Part shown: positions 1-7,360 of the stretch, piece by piece
Layout: every line of letters starts with the position of its first letter
Numbering within the stretch: the first letter of the stretch is position 1
Source: an uncultured Clostridium sp.
GTDB taxonomy: Bacteria > Bacillota > Clostridia > TANB77 > CAG-465
Reading direction: 5' to 3'
Assembly: GCA_900554875.1 (NCBI GenBank)
Contig: USJA01000035.1
Location: 1-8,797 of the forward strand
DNA: 8,797 bases
Translations under genes and position numbers: made by a program
The notes under the pieces: model-generated
What the model saw: the letters and a program-made list of their open reading frames with translations, nothing else
What the model was told of the DNA's origin: nothing
The model's database searches: none

Positions 1-939
1 TACTTCTATTCCATTATTTTTAAAATACTCTTTTACCTCTTCTTCACTAATATATATATTAGCAAATTTTTTTGTTTTTATTTTGCTATCTTCTTTAGAT
101 ATGTTTTGAATTTTTACATATTTTTCTTCTTTTTGTGTACTACCATTTATACTTTTTTTTACATCACTAAGTGAAAATGTAAGCTCATTATTATCAACAT
201 CTTGAACATTGTACTTTAGTTCTTTTTCCTTTGAGTCACTATTTATTTTATATTTTACAGTAATTGTACTATTTTCTTTAGACTTTGTTTTATACATATT
301 ATATCCCCAGTTTTTTTCAGTTGAATATTCAAATGACTCATCAGTTGAAGTAACTTCAACATTTATATAACTTTCTGGAACTTTTATATCAATCTCTTTT
401 ATACCATTTTCTAAATTTCCCCCGTAAAATATTATTCCATCATTTACGTTATTACTCTCTGTATATTTTATAGCTTTTTTTAGTTCATCAGTTAAAGTAT
501 AATATGTTTTTGATCCTATTTTACATCCTTTTGCATAATATATCCTTCCTGTTTTTTTAGATATACAATATATATCCTCACTATTTTCTTCTGTACCATT
601 TCCGTAATGTAGAGTGCCTGGATTAATCATTGACATATCTATTTTATTTAAAGCAATTGTATTATCATTTGAGATATTCTCATCTTGAAATTGACTTTGT
701 ATTTCTGGAGTACTGATATCTCTTATACTAATTATTACTTCAGAATTTGATGGTAAATTTCCATTATTACTTGCAATATAACTATTTACTAGTTCATTTA
801 TATATGTTATCTCAGATGCAAATCTTACTTTTTTGTTACTATTATATATACTATTTGCTGATATAACCACGGTAGAAGAAAGTAATATTATTACTGCAAT
901 TGTAGTAAGTAAAGTAACTAAACTAAAACCCTTTTTCAT
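1..939 (-). CDS. Type IV pilin-like protein, C-terminus cut by window edge
   Basis: Starts at the ATG at 939-937, with AAGGAG (951-946) six bases upstream, and stays open for 313 codons to base 1, so the C-terminus is missing. The N-terminus looks like a class III (prepilin) signal: MKKG, a probable cleavage site, FSLVT, then a hydrophobic helix to about residue 28. Position +5 after the Gly is Thr instead of the usual Glu. Residues 36-157 match the same region of the upstream gene, including the shared block KTGRIYYAKG (129-138) followed by YYTLTDELK (146-154). Residues 160-313 look hydrophilic and beta-rich, with many Lys, Ser and Asn, and I do not recognise a family. Only 15 bases separate it from the upstream stop, so it is probably co-transcribed. 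The likely role, by inference, is an exported minor pilin or pilin-like surface protein. A plain membrane-anchored surface protein is the alternative. Confidence 0.8.
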   Translation of the reverse strand, partial: MKKGFSLVTLLTTIAVIILLSSTVVISANSIYNSNKKVRFASEITYINELVNSYIASNNGNLPSNSEVIISIRDISTPEIQSQFQDENISNDNTIALNKIDMSMINPGTLHYGNGTEENSEDIYCISKKTGRIYYAKGCKIGSKTYYTLTDELKKAIKYTESNNVNDGIIFYGGNLENGIKEIDIKVPESYINVEVTSTDESFEYSTEKNWGYNMYKTKSKENSTITVKYKINSDSKEKELKYNVQDVDNNELTFSLSDVKKSINGSTQKEEKYVKIQNISKEDSKIKTKKFANIYISEEEVKEYFKNNGIEV

Positions 940-945
940 TTATTT

Positions 946-951
946 CTCCTT
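946..951 (-). promoter_or_regulatory. Ribosome binding site of the partial pilin-like gene
   Basis: AAGGAG on the minus strand, six bases before the ATG at 939. It lies in the 15-base gap after the stop of the upstream gene and fixes the start of the window-edge gene, which has no stop codon in the window. Confidence 0.75.
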
Positions 952-954
952 AAT

Positions 955-2109
955 TTATATACCAAACCTTTTTTTATCCATTTGATAATTATGATTTATT
1001 TCATCCTCTGTTAAAGCTCTGTTATATACTCTAATCGAATATATTTTTCCTTTTAGCCTAAATCCGTTGGCATATCCGCTTACCATAAATGGATACTTAG
1101 CAGAAACACTCCAACTGGTATAAGCAACATTATTTTCTAATTTTTTACCGTTTAAATACATGGCATCTGGATTATATTGAGCCATGATATAATTTTTTGT
1201 ATATAGATTTTCTACTAAATACCTTTTCTTTTGATGTCCTAAAGAAAATCCTTTATCATTTGGAGTCCAAGCTAAAATTTTATATGGTGATCCGAACGAT
1301 GCAATATATTGTGAATCTTTAGAAGATTCTTCTAACTCTAATACCATTTCTACAGATACCGCATCTATACTATTTGATGAATACATTATCGAATCTGTTT
1401 CACTAAAGTACATACTATTATCATTTATTGTTATGTTTTCCATTGTAACATCATAATTATTTCCACTTAAATCCTCCCATATATTAGTATTTGTACTATG
1501 TCCTCCTCTTGAATTTTTAATTCCATCTAATAAAAGTACTAAACCATCTTGTATATAATCCATATTTGCTGTTTCATAGATAACTTTGCTATTTGATTCA
1601 TTTGATGTTTCATTACCATATCCAATTTGACTTTTTAATTCTTCTGTCAAGGTATAATATATATTATTTCCTACTCTATATCCTTTAGCATAATATACAA
1701 TTCCTGTCTTATTTGAAAAAACATAGACGTCATTTGAATTTTTGTCTTTTCTTGTTCCTTTTGTAATATTTTCAGCTCCAATTTTATTTAAATCAACTAA
1801 GTATAGCACAATTTTATTATCCTCTGTTATATCCTCATTTTTAAACTGATTTTTTATATTATCTGTAATTTCTAATAAAATAGATTCCTTAGTATTATCA
1901 TCTAAAACGGTGTATGGAAGCTCTTCATTTTCATATTTATATTTATCTACAAGATTTTGAATCTCATAAATTTCTTTTGCAAACTGTTTTTTCTTTGTAT
2001 TATTTATAATTCTATTTGATGATATCGTAATAATTGATAACAAAATTAAAAATATCATAATTGAAATTATTACAACAACATAACTAACTCCACTTTTTTT
2101 CTTTATCAT
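955..2109 (-). CDS. Modular pilin-like protein with C-terminal LamG/concanavalin A-like domain
   Basis: Encodes 384 residues. The start is the ATG at 2109-2107, preceded by AAGGTGGAG (2120-2112). The leader MIKKKSG is followed by VSYVV and a long hydrophobic helix to about residue 30, resembling a prepilin signal with Val at +5 instead of Glu. Residues 39-162 are homologous to the downstream gene: a KKQFAKEI helix, then KTGIVYYAKG (134-143) and YYTLTEELK (151-159). Residues 188-384 fit a LamG/concanavalin A-like jelly roll: DGLVLLLDGI (188-197), WEDLSGN (211-217), and the hallmark end SIRVYNRALTEDEI (358-371) closing with DKKRFGI. Such domains often bind glycans or host proteins. LamG-bearing modular pilins are known, for example PilC of Streptococcus sanguinis. 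I infer an exported adhesin-like minor pilin. Ligand, pilus assembly and processing by a prepilin peptidase are unproven. The domain call is strong, the pilin call moderate. Confidence 0.82.
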   Translation of the reverse strand: MIKKKSGVSYVVVIISIMIFLILLSIITISSNRIINNTKKKQFAKEIYEIQNLVDKYKYENEELPYTVLDDNTKESILLEITDNIKNQFKNEDITEDNKIVLYLVDLNKIGAENITKGTRKDKNSNDVYVFSNKTGIVYYAKGYRVGNNIYYTLTEELKSQIGYGNETSNESNSKVIYETANMDYIQDGLVLLLDGIKNSRGGHSTNTNIWEDLSGNNYDVTMENITINDNSMYFSETDSIMYSSNSIDAVSVEMVLELEESSKDSQYIASFGSPYKILAWTPNDKGFSLGHQKKRYLVENLYTKNYIMAQYNPDAMYLNGKKLENNVAYTSWSVSAKYPFMVSGYANGFRLKGKIYSIRVYNRALTEDEINHNYQMDKKRFGI

Positions 2110-2157
2110 AACTCCACCTTTTTACAAAATAAATTATAATTCATTATTATTATACAT

Positions 2158-2186
2158 ATTTTATACTTTGTTAAAACTTTTGTCAA
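2158..2186 (-). promoter_or_regulatory. Sigma-A type promoter of the pilin-like operon
   Basis: The -35 element TTGACA (2186-2181) is a perfect consensus, the spacer is 17 bases, and the -10 element TAAAAT (2163-2158) matches five of six positions. Transcription would start near 2151, giving a leader of about 40 bases before the ATG at 2109. That is too short for a sizeable riboswitch. A weaker second candidate lies upstream: TTGTAA (2254-2249), 18 bases, TATTAT (2230-2225). The promoter follows the truB terminator directly, so the two operons appear separately transcribed. Confidence 0.75.
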
Positions 2187-2271
2187 CGAATTTGTAAATA
2201 TTTAAGAATGGATAAATTTATAACATAATACCTAATGTCATATATTTTTTACAATATTTGAATTTTCAATT

Positions 2272-2301
2272 AAAAAAAAAAGGATAGTAAAACTATCCCT
2301 A
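2272..2301 (-). terminator. Intrinsic terminator after truB
   Basis: On the minus strand GGATAG (2298-2293), loop TTTTA (2292-2288) and CTATCC (2287-2282) form a perfect six-pair stem, followed by ten T residues (2281-2272). The upstream arm begins at the base after the truB stop TAG (2301-2299). Stop-codon bases can extend the stem by a G-U and an A-U pair. Only the minus-strand reading has the T tract, so it acts for the truB operon. Confidence 0.93.
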
Positions 2302-3174
2302 TTCAATAATAAACCTTTTTAGTGAATTATCAGTTATTTTTCCAAGTCCCTTATATCGCAAATTTTCGTATACCCTTACTATACCATTTTGTATATCAGT
2401 ATTTATAATTATTCCATTTAAGAATTTCTCATAATCTTTTTCGTTTAAATCTACTTTTTTTGAATCTTTGTATAAATTTTCTATTGACGTTATTCTATCT
2501 AACATTTCTAAGTATTCCAAATTTAAAAAATCATATAAATCTATACTGTCATCTATATCAAAATTTCCAGTTTTTAACCTTTTTAATTCTATCATAGTTG
2601 CTCCACAGCCAAGCTTTACTCCAATGTCATGTACTAAACTTCGTATATATGTTCCCTTAGAACATGATACAATAAAACTTACCTGTCTTTTTTTTAAATT
2701 GACATCTATATCATCTATACCAAATATTTCAATATCTCGTGGTTTAAGTTTTACACTTTCCCCATTTCTTGCATATTCATATGCCTTTTTTCCTTTAATT
2801 TTAATTGCACTATATATTGGGGGGATTTGAGAACTTTTTCCAATAAACCTTTTTATTCTTTCTTTTATATATATTTCATCATTATTTAATGTATTGGCAA
2901 AAACTATTTTTCCTGTTATATCGTAAGTATCAGTTTCTACTCCAAGCAACATTTTTACCTCATATTTTTTATTGTCAGACAAAAGCTCATCTGATAGTTT
3001 TGTCGCCTTACCAATACATATTGGTAATACACCTGTTGCAAGGGGATCCAATGTCCCCGTATGTCCTACTTTTGTGTTAGGAAATATCTTTCTTATTATA
3101 TCTACTACATCATGTGACGTAATCCCTTGCGGTTTATTTATATTTAGTACTCCATTTTTAATTTGTGGTACCAT
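2299..3174 (-). CDS. truB: tRNA pseudouridine(55) synthase TruB
   Basis: Isomerises U55 in the T-loop of tRNAs to pseudouridine in the cytoplasm. With the ATG start the protein has 291 residues, close to the family's usual 300. Seen in order: the N-terminal GVLNINKPQGITSHD block (8-22), the catalytic motif GHTGTLDPLATG (37-48) with nucleophile Asp43, the YSAIKIKGKKAYEYAR block (about 121-136), and GTYIRSL (174-180) with a following LG..A....L core. A short PUA-like C-terminal segment ends in LKRFIIE. The start is ambiguous. GAGGTGAT (3190-3183) sits 8 bases before the ATG at 3174, and an in-frame TTG at 3177 would add one residue with slightly better spacing. The start overlaps the end of nrnA by 17 bases, implying translational coupling. 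It is the last gene of the operon, with a terminator at its stop codon. Confidence 0.96.
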   Translation of the reverse strand: MVPQIKNGVLNINKPQGITSHDVVDIIRKIFPNTKVGHTGTLDPLATGVLPICIGKATKLSDELLSDNKKYEVKMLLGVETDTYDITGKIVFANTLNNDEIYIKERIKRFIGKSSQIPPIYSAIKIKGKKAYEYARNGESVKLKPRDIEIFGIDDIDVNLKKRQVSFIVSCSKGTYIRSLVHDIGVKLGCGATMIELKRLKTGNFDIDDSIDLYDFLNLEYLEMLDRITSIENLYKDSKKVDLNEKDYEKFLNGIIINTDIQNGIVRVYENLRYKGLGKITDNSLKRFIIE

Positions 3175-4129
3175 CAACTAACATCACCTCTACAGCTTTT
3201 AAAATTTTATTTTTTACTCCATCTAAATCATCGTATATTGTAAATCCAGCCGCTCTTGGATGACCTCCGCCTCCATTTGCTATTGCAATTTTAGATATAT
3301 CTACATTACCTATAGAACGCATACTTACTTTATATGTTCCATTCTTCTTTCCTCTGATATATATACCAACTTCAGTTCCTTCAACCATTCTAAGGTAATT
3401 TGTCATTCCTTCTGCATCTTCTTCATCAAGACCAAGTGAATTTATTGTATCATAATCTATTAAACTATATCTTACTTTTCCTTCATTGTAGACTTCCATA
3501 TTTTCTATAGTTTTTGCAATTAATTTTAATTTAGCCTCTTTAATAGTATCATTTAATTTCTTACATACAGTAACATGGTCAGCTCCTGCCTTAATAAGTT
3601 CTGCTGCTGCTATATGAGTATCACTTGATGTATTTGAATAATTAAAACTTCCTGTATCAGTCATTATACCTGTATAAATATATGTTGCCATTTCTGAATC
3701 AAATTTAATTCCTAAATATTTAAGAAAATTATACACTACCTCAGATGCAGAAGACATTTGATCATTAATATATCTTACGTCACCATAAGGATGAGATACT
3801 TGATGATGATCAAACATTATTACATTTTTAGCTCTTGAAAATGCTTCATCGGAAAGTGCTAAACGTGTTTTATCACTTGCATCAAGAGCAATAAGTAAAT
3901 CATAATTTTCAACATATATATCTTTCTCACATATTTTTGCTATATCAGGTAAAAATTTAAACACATCAGAATATTCAGGCATTATTACATGAACATCCTT
4001 ATTTAATTTTTTCATTGCAAAATACATTCCATATGTAGATCCAATGGCATCACCATCTGGATTTACATGTGCTACAATATATATGCTCTTCGATTTATTT
4101 ATAATTTCTTTTGCCTGTTCAAATTCCAT
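3158..4129 (-). CDS. nrnA: Bifunctional oligoribonuclease/pAp phosphatase NrnA (DHH family)
   Basis: A DHH/DHHA1 phosphoesterase of 323 residues, the usual NrnA (YtqI) length. The family degrades 2-5 nt RNAs and dephosphorylates 3'-phosphoadenosine 5'-phosphate, using Mn2+ in the cytoplasm. Metal-binding motifs are intact: HVNPDGDAIGS (21-31; His21, Asp25, Asp27), LDASD (82-86; Asp83), the name-giving DHH (107-109), and TDTGS (157-161; Asp158). The C-terminal DHHA1 substrate-binding motif GGGGHPRAAGF (286-296) is present. The start ATG (4129-4127) follows AAGGATGTGAT by a short spacer. It lies 16 bases after rbfA, and its 3' end overlaps truB. Its place between rbfA and truB is common in Bacillota and fits a role in RNA turnover coupled to translation. 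The closest alternative is a cyclic dinucleotide phosphodiesterase, but there is no membrane, PAS or GGDEF part as in GdpP. Confidence 0.93.
   Translation of the reverse strand: MEFEQAKEIINKSKSIYIVAHVNPDGDAIGSTYGMYFAMKKLNKDVHVIMPEYSDVFKFLPDIAKICEKDIYVENYDLLIALDASDKTRLALSDEAFSRAKNVIMFDHHQVSHPYGDVRYINDQMSSASEVVYNFLKYLGIKFDSEMATYIYTGIMTDTGSFNYSNTSSDTHIAAAELIKAGADHVTVCKKLNDTIKEAKLKLIAKTIENMEVYNEGKVRYSLIDYDTINSLGLDEEDAEGMTNYLRMVEGTEVGIYIRGKKNGTYKVSMRSIGNVDISKIAIANGGGGHPRAAGFTIYDDLDGVKNKILKAVEVMLVDGTTN
3183..3190 (-). promoter_or_regulatory. Ribosome binding site of truB inside the nrnA 3' end
   Basis: GAGGTGAT on the minus strand is a good anti-Shine-Dalgarno match lying in the last codons of nrnA. 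Its GAGG core is 9 bases from a TTG (3177) and 12 bases from the ATG (3174), so it cannot decide firmly between the two adjacent in-frame starts. Confidence 0.65.
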
Positions 4130-4145
4130 TTAATCACATCCTTAA

Positions 4146-4502
4146 CTATATGTTTTTTTCATTATCTTTTTTTATAACTTCATCAATAACTTTATCCATA
4201 TATTCACCATATTCCATTGAGTTATCAAGTTTAAATATTAAATCCGGAATATTTCTCATTTTAACTTTCTTAGCAAGTGAATTTTTAATAAATCCCTTAG
4301 CCTTTTTAAGGGCATCTAGTACTTTTTCTTTATTCTTTTTTCCATATATACTAACATAAACAGTTGCATACTTTTGGTCTGGAGTTACTTTAACATCAGT
4401 AACAGAAATCATACCAGATACCTCAGGCTCTTTTACTTCATAAGTTATTATTGAAGATAAAGCTACTTTAATATCTTGTTCTAATCTTTCATGTCTTTGC
4501 AT
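4146..4502 (-). CDS. rbfA: 30S ribosome-binding factor RbfA
   Basis: A small KH-fold protein of 118 residues, about the length of the Bacillus subtilis protein. RbfA binds the 30S subunit near helix 1 of 16S rRNA and assists late maturation, including during cold growth. Family features are the R/E-rich first helix (QRHERLEQDIK), the KEPEVSG segment (24-30), the strand pair ISVTDVKVTPDQKYATVYVS (32-51), and a C-terminal helix with NIPDLIFKLDNSMEYG. The ATG (4502-4500) is three bases after the infB stop, and its GAGAGG (4515-4510) lies inside the last infB codons, so translation is probably coupled to infB. Stop is TAG. No unusual feature was seen. Confidence 0.95.
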   Translation of the reverse strand: MQRHERLEQDIKVALSSIITYEVKEPEVSGMISVTDVKVTPDQKYATVYVSIYGKKNKEKVLDALKKAKGFIKNSLAKKVKMRNIPDLIFKLDNSMEYGEYMDKVIDEVIKKDNEKNI

Positions 4503-4505
4503 TAA

Positions 4506-7358
4506 TTAACCTCTCTTTTCTTCAATTAATTGGAAACATTCTAAGATATCTCCTTCTTTAATATCGCTATAATTTTCAAGTTTTATACCACATTCATATC
4601 CTGCTTGAACTTCTTTTACATCATCTTTTTCACGTTTTAGTGAATCAATTTTTGCTTCATGAAGTACAATTGAATCTCTTACAAGTCTTACCATTGTTCC
4701 TCTTACAACTTTACCATCTTTTACATAGCATCCTGCAACGACTCCAACATTTGTAAGTTTAAACACACGTCTAATTTCACATTTTCCAAGAACTTCTTCT
4801 CTATATTTTGGAGTAAGCATTCCTTTCATAGCTGTTTCAACATCATCAATTGCATCATAGATTACTCTATATAATCTTAAGTCAACTTCTTCTTTTTTAG
4901 CAAGTTGTTCTATCATTGAATCAGGTCTTACATTAAATCCTATAATAATTGCATTTGATACTGATGCAAGTGTTATATCGCTTTCTTTTATTGCACCTGT
5001 AGATGCATGTAATACTCTTACTCTTACTTCTTCATTTGAAAGTTTTTCAAGAGATTCTTTTAAGGCTTCAACAGAACCCTCAACATCTGCTTTTATTATA
5101 ACATTAAGTTCTTTAATTTTTCCTTCTTTAATTTGGTTAAATAGATCTCCTAGAGTTACTTTATGTCCTTGTTTAATTAAGTTTCTACGTCTTTCAGCAA
5201 TTTTTCTATTTACTAATTGTTTTGCAACTTTTTCATTTTCAACTTCATAGAATACATCACCAGTCATTGGAACGTGAGATAAGCCAAGTACTTCAACTGG
5301 TGTAGAAGGCCCAGCAGCTTTTACTTTTTTACCTTTATCATCTTTCATTGCACGTATTCTACCAATAACATCACCCACAACAATTGTATCTCCAACATTA
5401 AGTGTACCTCTTTGTACCAACATTGAAACAATTGTACCTGAATTCTTATCAAGTCTTGCTTCAAGAACAGTTCCTTTTGATTGTTTATTTGGATTTGCCT
5501 TTAAGTCCTTTACATCAGCAACTAATAAAATCATTTCAAGTAACGTATCTATTCCCTCTCCTGTCATAGCAGATATTGGAACACAGATTGTATCTCCACC
5601 CCATTCTTCTGCTACAAGTCCAACTTCTAATAATTCTTGTTTTACACGTTCTACATTTGCATTTGGTTTATCAATTTTATTTATTGCAACAATTATAGAT
5701 ACTCCTGCTGCTTTAGCATGATCAATAGCTTCTATTGTTTGTGGTTTTATTCCATCATCAGCAGCTACTACAATTATAGCTATATCTGTAACTTGTGCAC
5801 CTCTTGCTCTCATTGCTGTAAATGCTTCATGTCCTGGTGTATCTAAGAAACAAATTTCTCTATCTTTACATTTTACCTTGTATGCACCAATATGTTGTGT
5901 AATTCCACCAGCTTCTTTGTTAACTACATTTGAGCTTCTTATTTTATCTAAAAGTGATGTTTTACCATGATCTACGTGTCCCATTACAACAACAATTGGA
6001 GGTCTTACTTCAAGATCTTTTTCATCATCTTCAGATTCGTCAAATAATATATCCTCTTCTGTAACCTTTACTTCTTTTTCTGCTGTAATTCCAAATTCTC
6101 CAGCTACTAAATATGCTGTATCGAAGTCTATTTCCTGGTTTATTGTTGCCATTATACCAAGGTTAAATAATTTTTTTATAACCTCAGATGCTTGTTTTTT
6201 GATACTTTCAGCAAATTCCTTTACTGTCATTATTTCTGGTAACTTAACTTCAGTCATTGGAATAATTTTAGTTTGATTTAATACAGGTTTTTGTTGTTTT
6301 TTCTTTTTATTTCCTTTACTTCTTGATAAGTCACTATCTCTTTCATATAAATCCATTAATGAACCTGAATCAACTTCAAGACCTTTTAATTTAGATGTAG
6401 ATATTCTTGTATTTCTTTCCCTTAATTTATTCTTATCTAATTTATCTTTTTTATTATCTAAAGAGTTTTTGTCATTATACTTTCTTTTATCAATTATATT
6501 ATTCTCATATTCTCTAGTTTCTTTTTGCTCAGCTGGTGCAGATTGCTTTATAAACTTGTTAACTTGATATGCTGTGTTGCTTTGAGCATTTCTATAGTTA
6601 TTACCTCTATTATTACTATATCCACCATTATTGTTTTTATAAGGTCTATCAGACTTATTAAAAGAAGAATTATTGTTTCCATTCCTTCTATTCTGATTGT
6701 TATTGCTAAATGGCTTTTTGTCTGAATAGTTTTGTTTATTATTTGAACGATAAGAGTTACTACTATTATTGTTACTAAAGTTATCGCTTTTTTCTCTATT
6801 ATTTTGGGTATTAGAAAAAGATTTTCTTTCAATATTTCCATTATTTACATTATTAATGTTAGTACTTTTATTTATTTCTTTTTTAATCTCTGGAGTGGTA
6901 GTTTTTTCTATAGGTTTTCCATTTCTTGTTATAACAACATTTGTAGGACGTGTTCCAAATCTAGGTTTATTCATCATTCTATTTTGTCTATTTTGTTGCA
7001 TTCCGTCTCTATTATATCCCCTTTTCTCTTGTTTTGATTTATTAATATTATCTACCGTATGATGAGATTTTTTTATTGCACCAGAGATATCCGTAGTTAT
7101 TTGTTCTACCTCTTTTTTATCTCCTTCAGTATTTATTACTTTAACATTTCTACGAATTATATGCATTTGATTCTTTTCAACACCTGATTTTTTTTCCACT
7201 ACCTTATTCACACCTTTTTTTAATTTACCAACAACTTCATCTTCTACAACTGACAAATGAGATTTAACCTCTACTCCTATCTTTTTCAATCTTTCAATAA
7301 CTTCTGTATTAGTTATACCCAATTCTTTTGCAAGTTCATATACTTTCATTTTTCCCAA
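4506..7358 (-). CDS. infB: Translation initiation factor IF-2, with long Asn-rich linker
   Basis: A 950-residue GTPase that brings fMet-tRNA to the 30S subunit and promotes subunit joining. Domains in order: IF2_N (4-50, KVYELAKELGIT), a disordered Lys/Arg/Asn-rich linker (about 60-365), a second IF2_N-like segment (about 376-430), and the G domain. G-motifs are GHVDHGKT (460-467), DTPGH (506-510), NKID (560-563) and SAM (596-598). The beta-barrel domain II follows (about 627-720), then domain 3 (about 740-835) and the tRNA-binding C2 domain (about 850-945) with GYECGI. All GTPase residues are intact. The protein is longer than the roughly 700 residues common in Bacillota because of the linker, where 35 of residues 161-260 are Asn. 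The start is taken as TTG at 7358, because it gives MGKMKVYELAK, the usual IF2 beginning, and has GGGGG 7 bases upstream. An ATG at 7349 is the alternative. The gene begins two bases after ylxR. Confidence 0.97.
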   Translation of the reverse strand: MGKMKVYELAKELGITNTEVIERLKKIGVEVKSHLSVVEDEVVGKLKKGVNKVVEKKSGVEKNQMHIIRRNVKVINTEGDKKEVEQITTDISGAIKKSHHTVDNINKSKQEKRGYNRDGMQQNRQNRMMNKPRFGTRPTNVVITRNGKPIEKTTTPEIKKEINKSTNINNVNNGNIERKSFSNTQNNREKSDNFSNNNSSNSYRSNNKQNYSDKKPFSNNNQNRRNGNNNSSFNKSDRPYKNNNGGYSNNRGNNYRNAQSNTAYQVNKFIKQSAPAEQKETREYENNIIDKRKYNDKNSLDNKKDKLDKNKLRERNTRISTSKLKGLEVDSGSLMDLYERDSDLSRSKGNKKKKQQKPVLNQTKIIPMTEVKLPEIMTVKEFAESIKKQASEVIKKLFNLGIMATINQEIDFDTAYLVAGEFGITAEKEVKVTEEDILFDESEDDEKDLEVRPPIVVVMGHVDHGKTSLLDKIRSSNVVNKEAGGITQHIGAYKVKCKDREICFLDTPGHEAFTAMRARGAQVTDIAIIVVAADDGIKPQTIEAIDHAKAAGVSIIVAINKIDKPNANVERVKQELLEVGLVAEEWGGDTICVPISAMTGEGIDTLLEMILLVADVKDLKANPNKQSKGTVLEARLDKNSGTIVSMLVQRGTLNVGDTIVVGDVIGRIRAMKDDKGKKVKAAGPSTPVEVLGLSHVPMTGDVFYEVENEKVAKQLVNRKIAERRRNLIKQGHKVTLGDLFNQIKEGKIKELNVIIKADVEGSVEALKESLEKLSNEEVRVRVLHASTGAIKESDITLASVSNAIIIGFNVRPDSMIEQLAKKEEVDLRLYRVIYDAIDDVETAMKGMLTPKYREEVLGKCEIRRVFKLTNVGVVAGCYVKDGKVVRGTMVRLVRDSIVLHEAKIDSLKREKDDVKEVQAGYECGIKLENYSDIKEGDILECFQLIEEKRG

Positions 7359-7360
7359 AA

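Noticed and set aside
2225..2254. Second promoter TTGTAA-N18-TATTAT upstream of the main one
   Set aside because: The -35 matches only four of six positions and the background is very AT-rich; it is mentioned only as a weak alternative.
2110..2298. A riboswitch (for example c-di-GMP) ahead of the pilin-like operon
   Set aside because: With the best promoter the leader is only about 40 bases, and I saw no conserved riboswitch core or strong hairpin other than the truB terminator.
2468..3181. Plus-strand open frames opposite truB (2468-2830, 2889-3080, 2972-3181)
   Set aside because: They are antisense to a well-conserved truB, have no good ribosome binding site, and encode hydrophobic or Ser-rich strings with no family features.
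6570..6860. A tandem DNA repeat or CRISPR-like array in the AT-rich infB linker
   Set aside because: The Asn codon runs give a repetitive look, but there is no fixed repeat unit or regular spacing, and the frame is intact as part of IF2.
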